The position numbers were made by a program, and so were the translations under genes. 53,639 nucleotides of DNA from Bdellovibrionales bacterium (GTDB taxonomy: Bacteria; Bdellovibrionota; Bdellovibrionia; Bdellovibrionales; Bdellovibrionaceae): the NCBI GenBank assembly GCA_005793345.1, contig SXSU01000086.1, positions 1 through 53,639 of the forward strand, given 5' to 3'. Shown piece after piece: positions 46,087 through 53,639 of the stretch. Under the pieces are notes generated by a model that was not told the origin of the DNA, searched no databases, and saw nothing but the letters and a program-made list of their open reading frames with translations. Every line of letters begins with the position of its first letter. The first letter of the stretch is position 1.

Positions 46087-46736
46087 TTAATTAACCTCAT
46101 TATGAGTTCATTGGAAAACCATTGTACATGTTTAAAGGGATAGTATTCTGCAAAGGAATGTAATTTTTTTGAAGAAATTTCCCTTTCAATAGCGGTTAAA
46201 TCCAGTCTGTAAGAATCAAGAATGTAGTTGAAATAATCTTTTTGATTTTTAAATTCACCCTTTGTTTCTTTGATATGAATAAAATCGAGGATTGCTTTTT
46301 CGGGGGAAGCATATTGACAATATGAATCCTTAAAAACTTCTTTTAGTTTTACTCCAATGGGGTAGATGGATTTTTTAATATGATGATATTTAAATTCACC
46401 AACAGAGGTAGTAAATGATTTTCCGCGACCAAAGCTGATAGATGTGGTGGTTGTAACTTTTTCAGGAATAAATCCGTAATTAGATAATGCTGTTTCCAAG
46501 GAAATATATGATGGCCCATATATCAGGTTGGCTAGAACCTCTTTAGAGTAAGGTCTTAAACCTAGCTCACCACTGATTAGATAGACACCTTGTTTAATAG
46601 GTATAATTAACCCCTTTTTACTTAATGAATTAATCTTGCCGCGGATATCTACGTAGTCAGAAAAAGCACCAATAAGCATCGATGTAGTGACTTCAGGAAA
46701 TTTAAATTTATTAATGAAAGTGATTTCGTTTTTCAT
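46083..46736 (-). CDS. abiEi: AbiEi-type antitoxin and autoregulator
   Basis: About 217 aa from the ATG at 46736 (an ATG at 46784 would add 16 residues encoded by a probable operator). N-terminal winged helix RGKINSLSKKGLIIPIKQGVYLI, then GPSYISLETALSNYGFIPE and VTTTTSISFGRGK typical of AbiEi. It should neutralise the toxin and repress the operon by binding inverted repeats upstream. Good fit to the family's length and gene order. Confidence 0.88.
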   Translation of the reverse strand: MKNEITFINKFKFPEVTTSMLIGAFSDYVDIRGKINSLSKKGLIIPIKQGVYLISGELGLRPYSKEVLANLIYGPSYISLETALSNYGFIPEKVTTTTSISFGRGKSFTTSVGEFKYHHIKKSIYPIGVKLKEVFKDSYCQYASPEKAILDFIHIKETKGEFKNQKDYFNYILDSYRLDLTAIEREISSKKLHSFAEYYPFKHVQWFSNELIMRLIK

Positions 46737-46749
46737 ATTAAATCTTGAT

Positions 46750-46771
46750 ACTAATATATTGTCATTATAAC
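46750..46771. promoter_or_regulatory. Third operator-like half site in the abiE leader
   Basis: ACTAATATATTGTCATTATA and two more bases match the 46804-46825 sequence (ACCAGTATATTGTGATAATA plus AC) at 18 of 22 positions, same orientation, 54 bp apart. It lies just upstream of the preferred ATG. Confidence 0.5.
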
Positions 46772-46797
46772 TATATTTTAGCAATAAGTAATTGTAA

Positions 46798-46842
46798 ATT
46801 ATTACCAGTATATTGTGATAATAACAATATACTGGTAATAAT
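46798..46842. promoter_or_regulatory. 18-bp inverted repeat, candidate AbiEi operator
   Basis: ATTATTACCAGTATATTG (46798-46815) and its exact complement CAATATACTGGTAATAAT (46825-46842) around 9 bp. About 60 bp upstream of the preferred antitoxin start. Confidence 0.7.
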
Positions 46843-46983
46843 TTCGAGAAATAGAAATGAAAAAGTAGAAATTTCCATTAAATATTAGATGGTTATAAGG
46901 AGCTAATAAGGTTAGGCTTTAGCGTGAAAAATTTTAAATTGCTTTTACAAATTCCAAACCATTTGGTTTAATTTAATCAATCT

Positions 46984-47553
46984 ATGAGTCAAATTAAGCA
47001 GCCACTATCAACTAAGCAGCAATTATTATTTAGTATAATTCCAGTAATTATTTTTACTGTTGTGGAAGAATGGGGAGGACTCTCTTGGGCATTAATTGCC
47101 TCTGTTATTTATGCTATTGGTGAAATTAGTTGGGAGAAATGGAAACATAAAAAAATTTCCAACATGACACTATTTTCTAATATTATGATTGTTGGTCTTT
47201 CTTTAGTTTCTTACCTTACTCAGGATGGACTTTGGTTTAAACTTCAGATTGCCATTCTCGAAATTGTTACGGCTGGATTTTTGATTGGTTCTTATTTTTT
47301 AAAAAAACCAATTTTAGTCGAGATGCTAAAACAACAGGGTCATACTGTCACAAAAGAATTCGAGAGTTTTTTTTATGTTTTAACTTTAAGGCTTGGTTTA
47401 TTTTTCGTAGTTCAATCACTTTTAGCTGTTTATGCAAGTTTTTATTGGTCAACTGAGTTGTGGGCTTTCTTAAAAAGTGCTGGAGTGTTAATAATGGTCG
47501 TAATTTATTTAATTATAGAAATGATTGTATTTCGAAAAAAATATATTAAGTAA
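46984..47553 (+). CDS. Polytopic membrane protein, YciB/septation-protein-A-like
   Basis: 189 aa with about five membrane helices. The spacing and motifs (ALIASVIYAIGEI, TLFSNIMIVGLSLVSYLTQDGLWFKLQIAILE, then KKPILVEML) resemble the YciB/IspZ and VC0807-like families, which affect envelope integrity, but similarity is weak. ATG with no clear ribosome-binding site. Separated by a 250-bp gene-poor gap from the ATPase. Confidence 0.5.
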   Translation: MSQIKQPLSTKQQLLFSIIPVIIFTVVEEWGGLSWALIASVIYAIGEISWEKWKHKKISNMTLFSNIMIVGLSLVSYLTQDGLWFKLQIAILEIVTAGFLIGSYFLKKPILVEMLKQQGHTVTKEFESFFYVLTLRLGLFFVVQSLLAVYASFYWSTELWAFLKSAGVLIMVVIYLIIEMIVFRKKYIK

Positions 47554-47809
47554 AGGTAAAGTTTTAATTTATTAACAATGACTTTTTTTATATGAATTAA
47601 TTTAAATGTAATCTAAACTAAACAGGAAAATCATTTGAACGAATTTTTCCAAAAATTTATTACAGTTTTTTTGCGTTTCCATGCATCGGATGAATTCGCT
47701 ATAAAAAAACTAATGAAAAATCTGATTCAAATTATTTTCAAAAAAAATTTTTATTTATAAGGTGTTTTTCCTATAAATATTTTTAAGAATTTAAATTAGA
47801 ATTGGAAAA

Positions 47810-50500
47810 ATGAGAATGAGTCAATGGCATAATCTCTCAATAGAAGAAGTGATAAAAAAACTAAATACTAATAAATCTGAAGGTCTATTTGCACGTGACA
47901 TCAATTCATTGCAAGAAAAATATGGAAAAAATATTTTACCTGAACAAAGGTCAATTTCAATTTTTAGCATATTTATTTCACAATTTAAAAGCCCACTGAT
48001 TTATTTATTACTTGCTGCTTCTGCAATTAGTTTTTTTATTGGCGAAGTAAAAGATGCATTAGTAATTTTAATTGTCGTGATCTTAAATTCAATAATAGGA
48101 GCCTTTCAAGAGGGAAGAGCTGAAAGCTCATTGCTAGCGTTAAAAAAAATGACTCAATTAAAAGCAAGAGTGAAGCGAGATAATAAAGAATTTATTTTAG
48201 ATAGCTCTGAGTTAGTTCCTGGAGATATTATTATACTTTCCGCTGGAGATGCAGTCCCTTCAGATGCAAGGCTTATCGAGGCTTCATCGTTGGCAGCAGC
48301 AGAGGCTTCGCTAACGGGTGAATCATTACCTGTTATTAAAACCACAAGTGCAATTAGCAGTGATGTGCCACTTGCTGATCGAATAAATATGGTTTATGCA
48401 GGGACTCATATAACCACAGGACGTGGACTTGCAGTTGTTATTGCCAGTGGATTAAAAAATGAAATAGGAAAAATAGCAAATTTAACAAGCGATTCAAAAC
48501 AAAGTAAAACACAACTAGAGTTAAAAATAGATAGATTCGGAAAAACTATTTCTTATGTAGCTATTGGTTTATTTTTTCTTGTGATTGGTGTTGGAAGTTT
48601 GCATGATATTCCCCTTGCTGAAATATTTATGGTGGCTGTAAGTCAAATGGTTTCATTGGTGCCAGAGGGGTTGCCTGTAGCTTTAACGGTTGCACTTGCT
48701 GTCGGTGTACAACGAATGGCAAAGAAAAGAACTATTGTCAGAAAATTGTCAGCGGTAGAAACTCTAGGTTCGACCTCTGTTATCTGTACAGATAAAACTG
48801 GAACTTTAACTAAAAATGAAATGACCGTTACTTCTGTTTATTTATCCAAAATTCAGAAAACTATAGAAGTAACAGGAGTTGGATATAACCCTAATGGTAA
48901 ATTAGAATATAATCATAAAACTTCAGATGAAATAAAAGAAAATGTTGAGCCTTTTAATACTGCTCTTAAAAATATAGTTGAAGCCCTTGTGCTTTGTAAT
49001 GATTCCCAACTGATTCCGCCAGAAGAAAGTAAAAGTTCAAATTGGAAAATAATTGGTGATCCCACTGAAGCGGCTTTATTAACTTTTGCGATGAAGAGTG
49101 ATTTTGATTATAATGAGATTAGAAAACATCATAAAAGAGTTGCTGAATTGCCCTTTGATTCAAGTACAAAAATGATGGCAACTCAACATAATATAAATGG
49201 TGGCACAATTGTTTATATAAAGGGTGCTTTTGAATCTTTACTAGAGTTAAGTGAAAAAACAGATGATAAAGAAATTAAAAATGCAGCATTAAAAATGGGT
49301 GAATCCGCATTACGTGTTTTAGCGGTAGGGGTTGTTAAAGGTGTATCAATAGATGGAGAACATTTATATTCTATATTTAAAGGTAAAGTTGAAATACTTG
49401 GTCTCATTGGAGAACTAGATCCTCCCCGCTTAGAGGTTCAAAAATCAATTGCTGAATGTTATTCAGCAGGAATACGACCAGTTATGGTCACTGGTGATCA
49501 TAAAGCGACAGCGTTAGCAATAGCCATCAAGTTAGGAATTACAAATAAAAATGGAAAAGTTTTTGATGGTCAAGAAATGGAAAATTGGAGTGAGTTGGAT
49601 TGGGAACAAAATGTTAATGAGTGTAATGTGTTTGCGCGAGTTCATCCTGAGCAGAAGTTAAAAATTGTACAGGCTTTTCAAAAAAAAGAAAATGTTGTAG
49701 CTATGACTGGTGATGGAGTAAACGATGCTCCCGCCTTAATGAAGTCCGATATTGGCGTTGCAATGGGTATTACAGGTACAGAGGTTGCAAAAGAAGCTGC
49801 AAAAATAATTATTACTGATGATAATTTTTCAACTATAGTAGATGCAGTATCTGAAGGACGATTAGTTTATCAAAATATTAAAAAATTATTATTATTTTTA
49901 TTTGTTACTTCAATAGATGAAGTTTTAATTTTACTGTTAGCACTAATTTTTGGTTTTCCACCGCCACTCGCTGCAGTTCAAATTCTGTGGCTCAATTTAG
50001 TTTCCGAAGGGGCATTAACTGTTAACTTAATCATGGAGCCACCAGAAGGTGATGAAATGAGTCGTAAACCAGTTTCAATGACAGAGCCCTTATTAGATAA
50101 AAATTTATTACAAAGAATTCCCCTGATGGTTTTTGTATCGGTGCTTACGACTTTTGGTTGGTTTTTATTTCGGACAAAATCAGGAGTTCCTGCTGATCAA
50201 GTTCAGACAGAAACCTTTACTGTCTTAGTTGTAAATCAGTGGTTTAATGTTTTAAATTGCAGATCTTCCACAAAATCAATTTTCACTTTGAGTATTTTTA
50301 AAAATTACTGGTTATTGGGAGGTCTAGTTTTTGCCAATATCATGCATGGTTTAGTAATATATTGGACCCCTTTATCTCAGTTTTTTCATACGGTGCCAAT
50401 TGACCTGGATCATTTTTTTGTAATTGGTGCCATATCGAGTTTAGTTCTTTGGTTCGAAGAGTTGAGAAAGTTTTTTGTTCGAAAAAAATATGATCATTAG
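47810..50500 (+). CDS. P2-type cation-transporting ATPase
   Basis: 896 aa, full-length P2 ATPase (Ca2+ or Na+/K+-like). N-terminal cation ATPase domain, then phosphorylation site Asp328 in CTDKTGTLT, TGES actuator motif, membrane motif VPEGLPVALTVALAVG (P-E-G-L in helix 4, typical of P2A/P2B), hinge TGDGVNDAPALMKSDIGVAMG, and a C-terminal six-helix region. Ion unknown; Ca2+ is the best guess. Downstream repeats separate it from a convergent lipoprotein gene. Confidence 0.93.
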   Translation: MRMSQWHNLSIEEVIKKLNTNKSEGLFARDINSLQEKYGKNILPEQRSISIFSIFISQFKSPLIYLLLAASAISFFIGEVKDALVILIVVILNSIIGAFQEGRAESSLLALKKMTQLKARVKRDNKEFILDSSELVPGDIIILSAGDAVPSDARLIEASSLAAAEASLTGESLPVIKTTSAISSDVPLADRINMVYAGTHITTGRGLAVVIASGLKNEIGKIANLTSDSKQSKTQLELKIDRFGKTISYVAIGLFFLVIGVGSLHDIPLAEIFMVAVSQMVSLVPEGLPVALTVALAVGVQRMAKKRTIVRKLSAVETLGSTSVICTDKTGTLTKNEMTVTSVYLSKIQKTIEVTGVGYNPNGKLEYNHKTSDEIKENVEPFNTALKNIVEALVLCNDSQLIPPEESKSSNWKIIGDPTEAALLTFAMKSDFDYNEIRKHHKRVAELPFDSSTKMMATQHNINGGTIVYIKGAFESLLELSEKTDDKEIKNAALKMGESALRVLAVGVVKGVSIDGEHLYSIFKGKVEILGLIGELDPPRLEVQKSIAECYSAGIRPVMVTGDHKATALAIAIKLGITNKNGKVFDGQEMENWSELDWEQNVNECNVFARVHPEQKLKIVQAFQKKENVVAMTGDGVNDAPALMKSDIGVAMGITGTEVAKEAAKIIITDDNFSTIVDAVSEGRLVYQNIKKLLLFLFVTSIDEVLILLLALIFGFPPPLAAVQILWLNLVSEGALTVNLIMEPPEGDEMSRKPVSMTEPLLDKNLLQRIPLMVFVSVLTTFGWFLFRTKSGVPADQVQTETFTVLVVNQWFNVLNCRSSTKSIFTLSIFKNYWLLGGLVFANIMHGLVIYWTPLSQFFHTVPIDLDHFFVIGAISSLVLWFEELRKFFVRKKYDH

Positions 50501-50538
50501 CATTCTTTAGGGCTTTAAAATGAACACGACAATTCATA

Positions 50539-50643
50539 ATTCGGGGAGATTTAAAAATCACCCCCAACAAGCAGCAGAATAACTTCTCGTGATTATGTCT
50601 GATACAATTGCGAAGCAATTAGACTTAATCATGAGCAGTTATT
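50539..50643 (+). repeat. Composite repeat B-linker-C (copy 13)
   Basis: B (50543-50565, GGGGAGATTT...AAATCaCCCCC), linker AACAAGCAGCAGAATA, C (50578-50643). The tip is ATTGC-GAA-GCAAT, both sides changed relative to ATCGC/GCGAT, and the bulge is ATACA. Arms AATAACTTCTCGTG and CATGAGCAGTTATT no longer match perfectly. Confidence 0.88.
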
Positions 50644-50780
50644 ATGAAAATACAAACGTAAGTTTGTGTTTTCATAATAAGGGGTGATTGAAAATCGCCC
50701 AAAACAAACAGGAAAATAACTGCTCGTGAATATGTCTGATACAATTGCGAAGCAATCAGACTTAATCATGAGCAGTTATT
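50639..50780 (+). repeat. Full composite unit A-B-linker-C (copy 14)
   Basis: A (50639-50680): ATGAAAATACAAAC, GTAA, GTTTGTGTTTTCAT, fully paired with one wobble. B (50681-50700). Linker AACAAACAGGAAAATA. C (50716-50780) with tip ATTGC-GAA-GCAAT. The stop of the convergent lipoprotein gene (50780-50782) touches the right arm. Confidence 0.9.
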
Positions 50781-53116
50781 TAATTAACAGGATAGGCGTA
50801 CATGTTCACATTTTGAATCGTACCATTTTGGAAAATACAGGTTCCTGAGCTATAATAATCACCTTCACCTTGATAGGCACCAAAATTTGGTAAATACAGA
50901 CAAGCTTCATTTGATTCACATAAAAGATCATCATCACCTATATAATCTCCTGCGAGCTCTTCTGCATGGGTTAAAAAAGTAGAGTTTCCAGATGCAAAGC
51001 TATTATTGAGAGGGACCAATGCCGTAGTCACTTCATTACCATTAATAGCTTGTGGACATGTTTGGCCTGGGATAAACTGCGAGTTGTAAGTTCCGTTAAT
51101 ATGGGTGTTATTGTAAGCTTTATTTGATGATGATGGTTTTAAACTATAATCCCATATTTCGCATACACCAAAACTACAAGGACCTCTGGCAGTTAAGTCT
51201 GGTAATAAAGTAGTTGGTTTGCTCCACAATTTATATTGTGAATCAAAATTTAGCCAATCAAAAATTTGTGAAAATAACTGTGAACCATTGAGATCACTTA
51301 AATTTTGTAAATCATCTATTGATATGGGGCCTTTAAAAACCTCATTTGGATCAAGCGTATTATCTAAAACACCATCACTTATTCCTGTTGGTACACAGGA
51401 GCCATTAAGACCTGCAAGAGCAGAATTTACTACTGAACAACTAGGACTATTTTGCAACAATATTTTGCCAGTAAATCTATTGTTACCACCTTCAGAACTT
51501 GAATAATAATTATGAGAGCTAGCAGCTCCAGAAGCAATATTTAAAATTGTCAGATTTTCAGTGTTAAAAGAAGAAATATCATTTAAAGTATTTAAACCTA
51601 AATAATTTCGAATAAGATTAGAGAAAATTCCCCCTGTATTAGCTAATCGAATACTTCGACCATTTGCTGAATTCTCCATATTTACTAACGAAATTCGGCT
51701 TAGAATTGAATTTTCAAAGTAACCTATTCCATTCTCACTTACATTTGATACTAAAATATTAGAAACAAGATTGTTTAAACATGTGTTATTAAACGAAACT
51801 CCCGAATTTAAATTTGACAATTTACCGTTGTAGACTTCTAAAGAATTAGAGTTGTCAATGTAAAGACCATAACTTGTAATTAAGTTTGAAACACTAAAGT
51901 TTGAAATTACTGACGAATTAAACCAATCTAAAAAAATATATCCATTTTGGACTTTTACTTGATTTAATCGTGAATTATGAACATAATAAAGATATATATT
52001 TCCTCCCTCATAAATTCCTTCTATCCAAATATGCTTAATATTATTTAACATTGCTCCAGGTACTGAGATTATTGGTCCAATAGGATTATCACCAAGTTTT
52101 AAAGTTGAATTATTTAATCCAACTAAACTTATTTTATCTTCAGAAAGAATAATTGATCCTGATTTTCTGTTTTCTGAATAAGTATAAATTGTACCTACTC
52201 CTGCAACTTCATTTGTCAAAATTTTAGAAGTTCCTTCTGAAATAACTGGTAAATCTTTTATTGTGTTATCCCACCAGATTGAAGGCTCTGATGTAATTAT
52301 CAGATTATTATTTGTAGAAATTTTAATAAAATTACTTTTAAAAGTTAAGCCTGAAATTAAATCTTTAAGTCCTTTATTATCTTTTAAATTCATAGAAATA
52401 ATTTTAGGATTAACTCCATCTATACATCTCCACTGAAAGATTTCAAGTTCATCTTCAATTTTAAGTTGTGAGCATAAGTATCCTGTAGGAAGAGTGGCAC
52501 TAAATAATTGACCTCCATGTAAGCAATGATTGTATTTTTTTTGGAAATCTAAACTACAAGGCGTTCCTGAAGCTGAAAATACATTTGTCCCATCATTTTC
52601 TAAATAGTCGTTCCAATTTTTAAAACTACTGTAAATGTGGTCTAAGTTTACATGAATTAAAGTTTTAAATTGAAATGTAACTCCAGCAGAGTAGATTTCA
52701 CTGCTACTTACTGAGCAAATTCTTCCGCTGTAAATTGTTTCTGGATTTAAATTAGTTAAACTATAAGTATTACCCAGCACTGTAAATTGACCATCAACTT
52801 GAGTAACTGAACAATTCTCTGGAGCCAAATTACCCTGCACAAAAACTATTTTTGTCTGTAGATTTAAATCAGGAATTATCCATTCTAATTGAGCACTACT
52901 TGAGAATATATTTTTAACATTTAAACTTAATATTTCGAGAGGTATTTCATCTGCAATTGGAGTTGCTTCAGGAATGACACTAGAAATTTCTTCATTTTTT
53001 TTATCAAGTGATTCAATTGTTAAATAAAAATATCCACTACATCCACATAGTATTCCGAGAATATTTGTCAATAAAACTATTCTTAAAATGGATACAAAAT
53101 ATTGCCGAATCAACAT
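50780..53116 (-). CDS. Large lipoprotein with Fn3-like and beta-helix domains
   Basis: 778 aa. Signal segment ends in ILCGC with lipidated Cys26 (a canonical LCG|C lipobox, unlike the two FQNC proteins). Residues about 60-150 look like a fibronectin type III domain (SSAQLEWIIPDLNLQTKI...NLNPETIYSGRICSV). About 290-560 is a parallel beta-helix (NNIKHIWIEGIYEGGNIYLYYV, SVISNFSVSNLI and similar rungs). The Cys-containing C-terminus is unassigned. Surface exposure is likely. Weak ribosome-binding site. Stop abuts a repeat. Confidence 0.75.
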   Translation of the reverse strand: MLIRQYFVSILRIVLLTNILGILCGCSGYFYLTIESLDKKNEEISSVIPEATPIADEIPLEILSLNVKNIFSSSAQLEWIIPDLNLQTKIVFVQGNLAPENCSVTQVDGQFTVLGNTYSLTNLNPETIYSGRICSVSSSEIYSAGVTFQFKTLIHVNLDHIYSSFKNWNDYLENDGTNVFSASGTPCSLDFQKKYNHCLHGGQLFSATLPTGYLCSQLKIEDELEIFQWRCIDGVNPKIISMNLKDNKGLKDLISGLTFKSNFIKISTNNNLIITSEPSIWWDNTIKDLPVISEGTSKILTNEVAGVGTIYTYSENRKSGSIILSEDKISLVGLNNSTLKLGDNPIGPIISVPGAMLNNIKHIWIEGIYEGGNIYLYYVHNSRLNQVKVQNGYIFLDWFNSSVISNFSVSNLITSYGLYIDNSNSLEVYNGKLSNLNSGVSFNNTCLNNLVSNILVSNVSENGIGYFENSILSRISLVNMENSANGRSIRLANTGGIFSNLIRNYLGLNTLNDISSFNTENLTILNIASGAASSHNYYSSSEGGNNRFTGKILLQNSPSCSVVNSALAGLNGSCVPTGISDGVLDNTLDPNEVFKGPISIDDLQNLSDLNGSQLFSQIFDWLNFDSQYKLWSKPTTLLPDLTARGPCSFGVCEIWDYSLKPSSSNKAYNNTHINGTYNSQFIPGQTCPQAINGNEVTTALVPLNNSFASGNSTFLTHAEELAGDYIGDDDLLCESNEACLYLPNFGAYQGEGDYYSSGTCIFQNGTIQNVNMYAYPVN

Positions 53117-53364
53117 AGTTCTTTATCGTCATTTTAACTCATAAACTTTAACAAAATAGTGGATTATCAGTGATTCCTTATGAAACGTTCGTTCTGACTC
53201 AAAATAAGATTGAAAATATTTAGGCAAAACAAGTCATTAGGAGTTGCTACCGTTGATGTATCAAACTCCTCCTCCAAAATATTTTTCTTGACCTCACTTT
53301 TCCTTTCTAAAACGGTTTTGTATTGAGCCATTATTTTTATTCACAGTCCTAAGCAGAGTCGAAA
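53117..53364. other. Gene-free gap
   Basis: About 250 bp between the lipoprotein start and the transposase remnant. No repeat module, hairpin or coding frame that I can support. Confidence 0.5.
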
Positions 53365-53637
53365 TCAAATTTTAAATATTTCATAACTTGAAATTTGAAC
53401 AGCAAGTCTTTCAAAATATCTTCTTTTACTTCCAATCTTATTTATTTCTGTTTTTCCAGTTCTCCAGAAACGAAACATTTCTGTGATGAGTTGTGCAACT
53501 TGAGCAAGTCCAAAAAATACATTTGGGAGATTTTCTCTGTGTCCAAAATTATGTTCAATCACAAATCTTGCTCGACCAACTTGTGCTAATTTTTTAACAT
53601 TATCAAAGGTAATTTCTAGATTAGTCATCCATTGTTA
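53365..53637 (-). pseudogene. Decayed DDE transposase, C-terminal fragment
   Basis: The minus-strand frame gives QWMTNLEITFDNV, QVGRARF and VIEHNFGHRENL..VFFGLAQVAQLI. IS transposases of the DDE_Tnp_1 type have GRARWKIENE.FN..KN.GY..EHNFGH here; the segment between GRAR and EHNFGH (about 20 residues with the catalytic Glu) is missing. An in-frame TAA sits just upstream, near the window's end. It is therefore a relic, not an active element. Confidence 0.65.
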
Positions 53638-53639
53638 CC

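Noticed and set aside
47635..47760. 41-aa frame from TTG with AGGAAAA upstream
   Set aside because: In such AT-rich DNA a frame of this length is expected by chance; the product is not recognisable. The 47554-47809 gap is otherwise featureless.

Overview
The window is AT-rich (roughly 30% G+C by eye) Gram-negative DNA, most plausibly from a low-GC member of the Bdellovibrionota or an old 'delta-proteobacterial' relative. Evidence: an EF-G of the mitochondrial-EFG1/spdEFG type, a RF2 gene with the classical programmed frameshift, Lol lipoprotein export, YajC-SecD-SecF, FtsQ, several secreted hydrolases, and lipoproteins whose lipobox reads FQN|C followed by an NGGG..Y.GK motif. The organism assignment is inference; there is no rRNA gene here.

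Layout. 0.1-1.3 kb: CNNM/DUF21-CBS membrane protein. 1.4-3.5 kb: fusA-like EF-G. 3.8-5.7 kb: secreted thermolysin-like protease. 5.8-7.1 kb: CLC antiporter resembling the fluoride-type (GREGT) clade. 7.2-12.2 kb: a group of beta-helix lipoprotein, methyltransferase and divergent TPR/winged-helix regulator. 12.2-16.7 kb: a phosphorelay set (Hpt, lone receiver, OmpR-type regulator, hybrid histidine kinase) with an SDR oxidoreductase. 17-21.5 kb: CBS-pair protein, purT, a small secreted protein and a subtilase. 21.5-26.3 kb: a second regulator / methyltransferase / FQNC-lipoprotein group arranged like the first. 26.3-29 kb: a cyclase-family and luciferase-like oxidoreductase operon and a small periplasmic protein. 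29.2-33.2 kb: prfB, lolC/E, lolD, OmpR-type regulator. 33.4-35.2 kb: Hpt protein and VKOR-DsbA fusion. 35.3-38.9 kb: ChaN-like protein, FtsQ-like protein, secreted alpha/beta hydrolase. 39.1-45.2 kb: yajC-secD-secF-recJ, a small basic protein and queC. 45.2-46.8 kb: AbiE toxin-antitoxin pair with a strong inverted repeat in its promoter. 47-50.5 kb: membrane protein and P-type cation ATPase. 50.8-53.1 kb: large Fn3/beta-helix lipoprotein. 53.4-53.6 kb: decayed transposase.

The most unusual content is a dispersed intergenic repeat with about fourteen copies of its main hairpin (module C) in 51 kb. The full unit has three hairpins in fixed order: A (ATGAAAAT...ATTTTCAT), B (GGGGcGATT...AATCgCCCC), a conserved linker (AACAAACAGGAAAATA) and C. 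C is a long imperfect palindrome with a one-sided 5-nt bulge and a GCGAAGC tip. Base pairs next to the tip and in the outer arms change in compensating pairs between copies. Most copies sit directly at a stop codon, several supply the stop codon, and most have the same orientation relative to the upstream gene. No transposase that could move the element is in the window.

The second item is the repeated grouping of a TPR/two-winged-helix regulator divergent from a SAM methyltransferase gene that is followed by an FQNC/NGGG lipoprotein. It occurs twice, 12 kb apart. The two regulators are clear paralogues; the methyltransferases are only family-level relatives.
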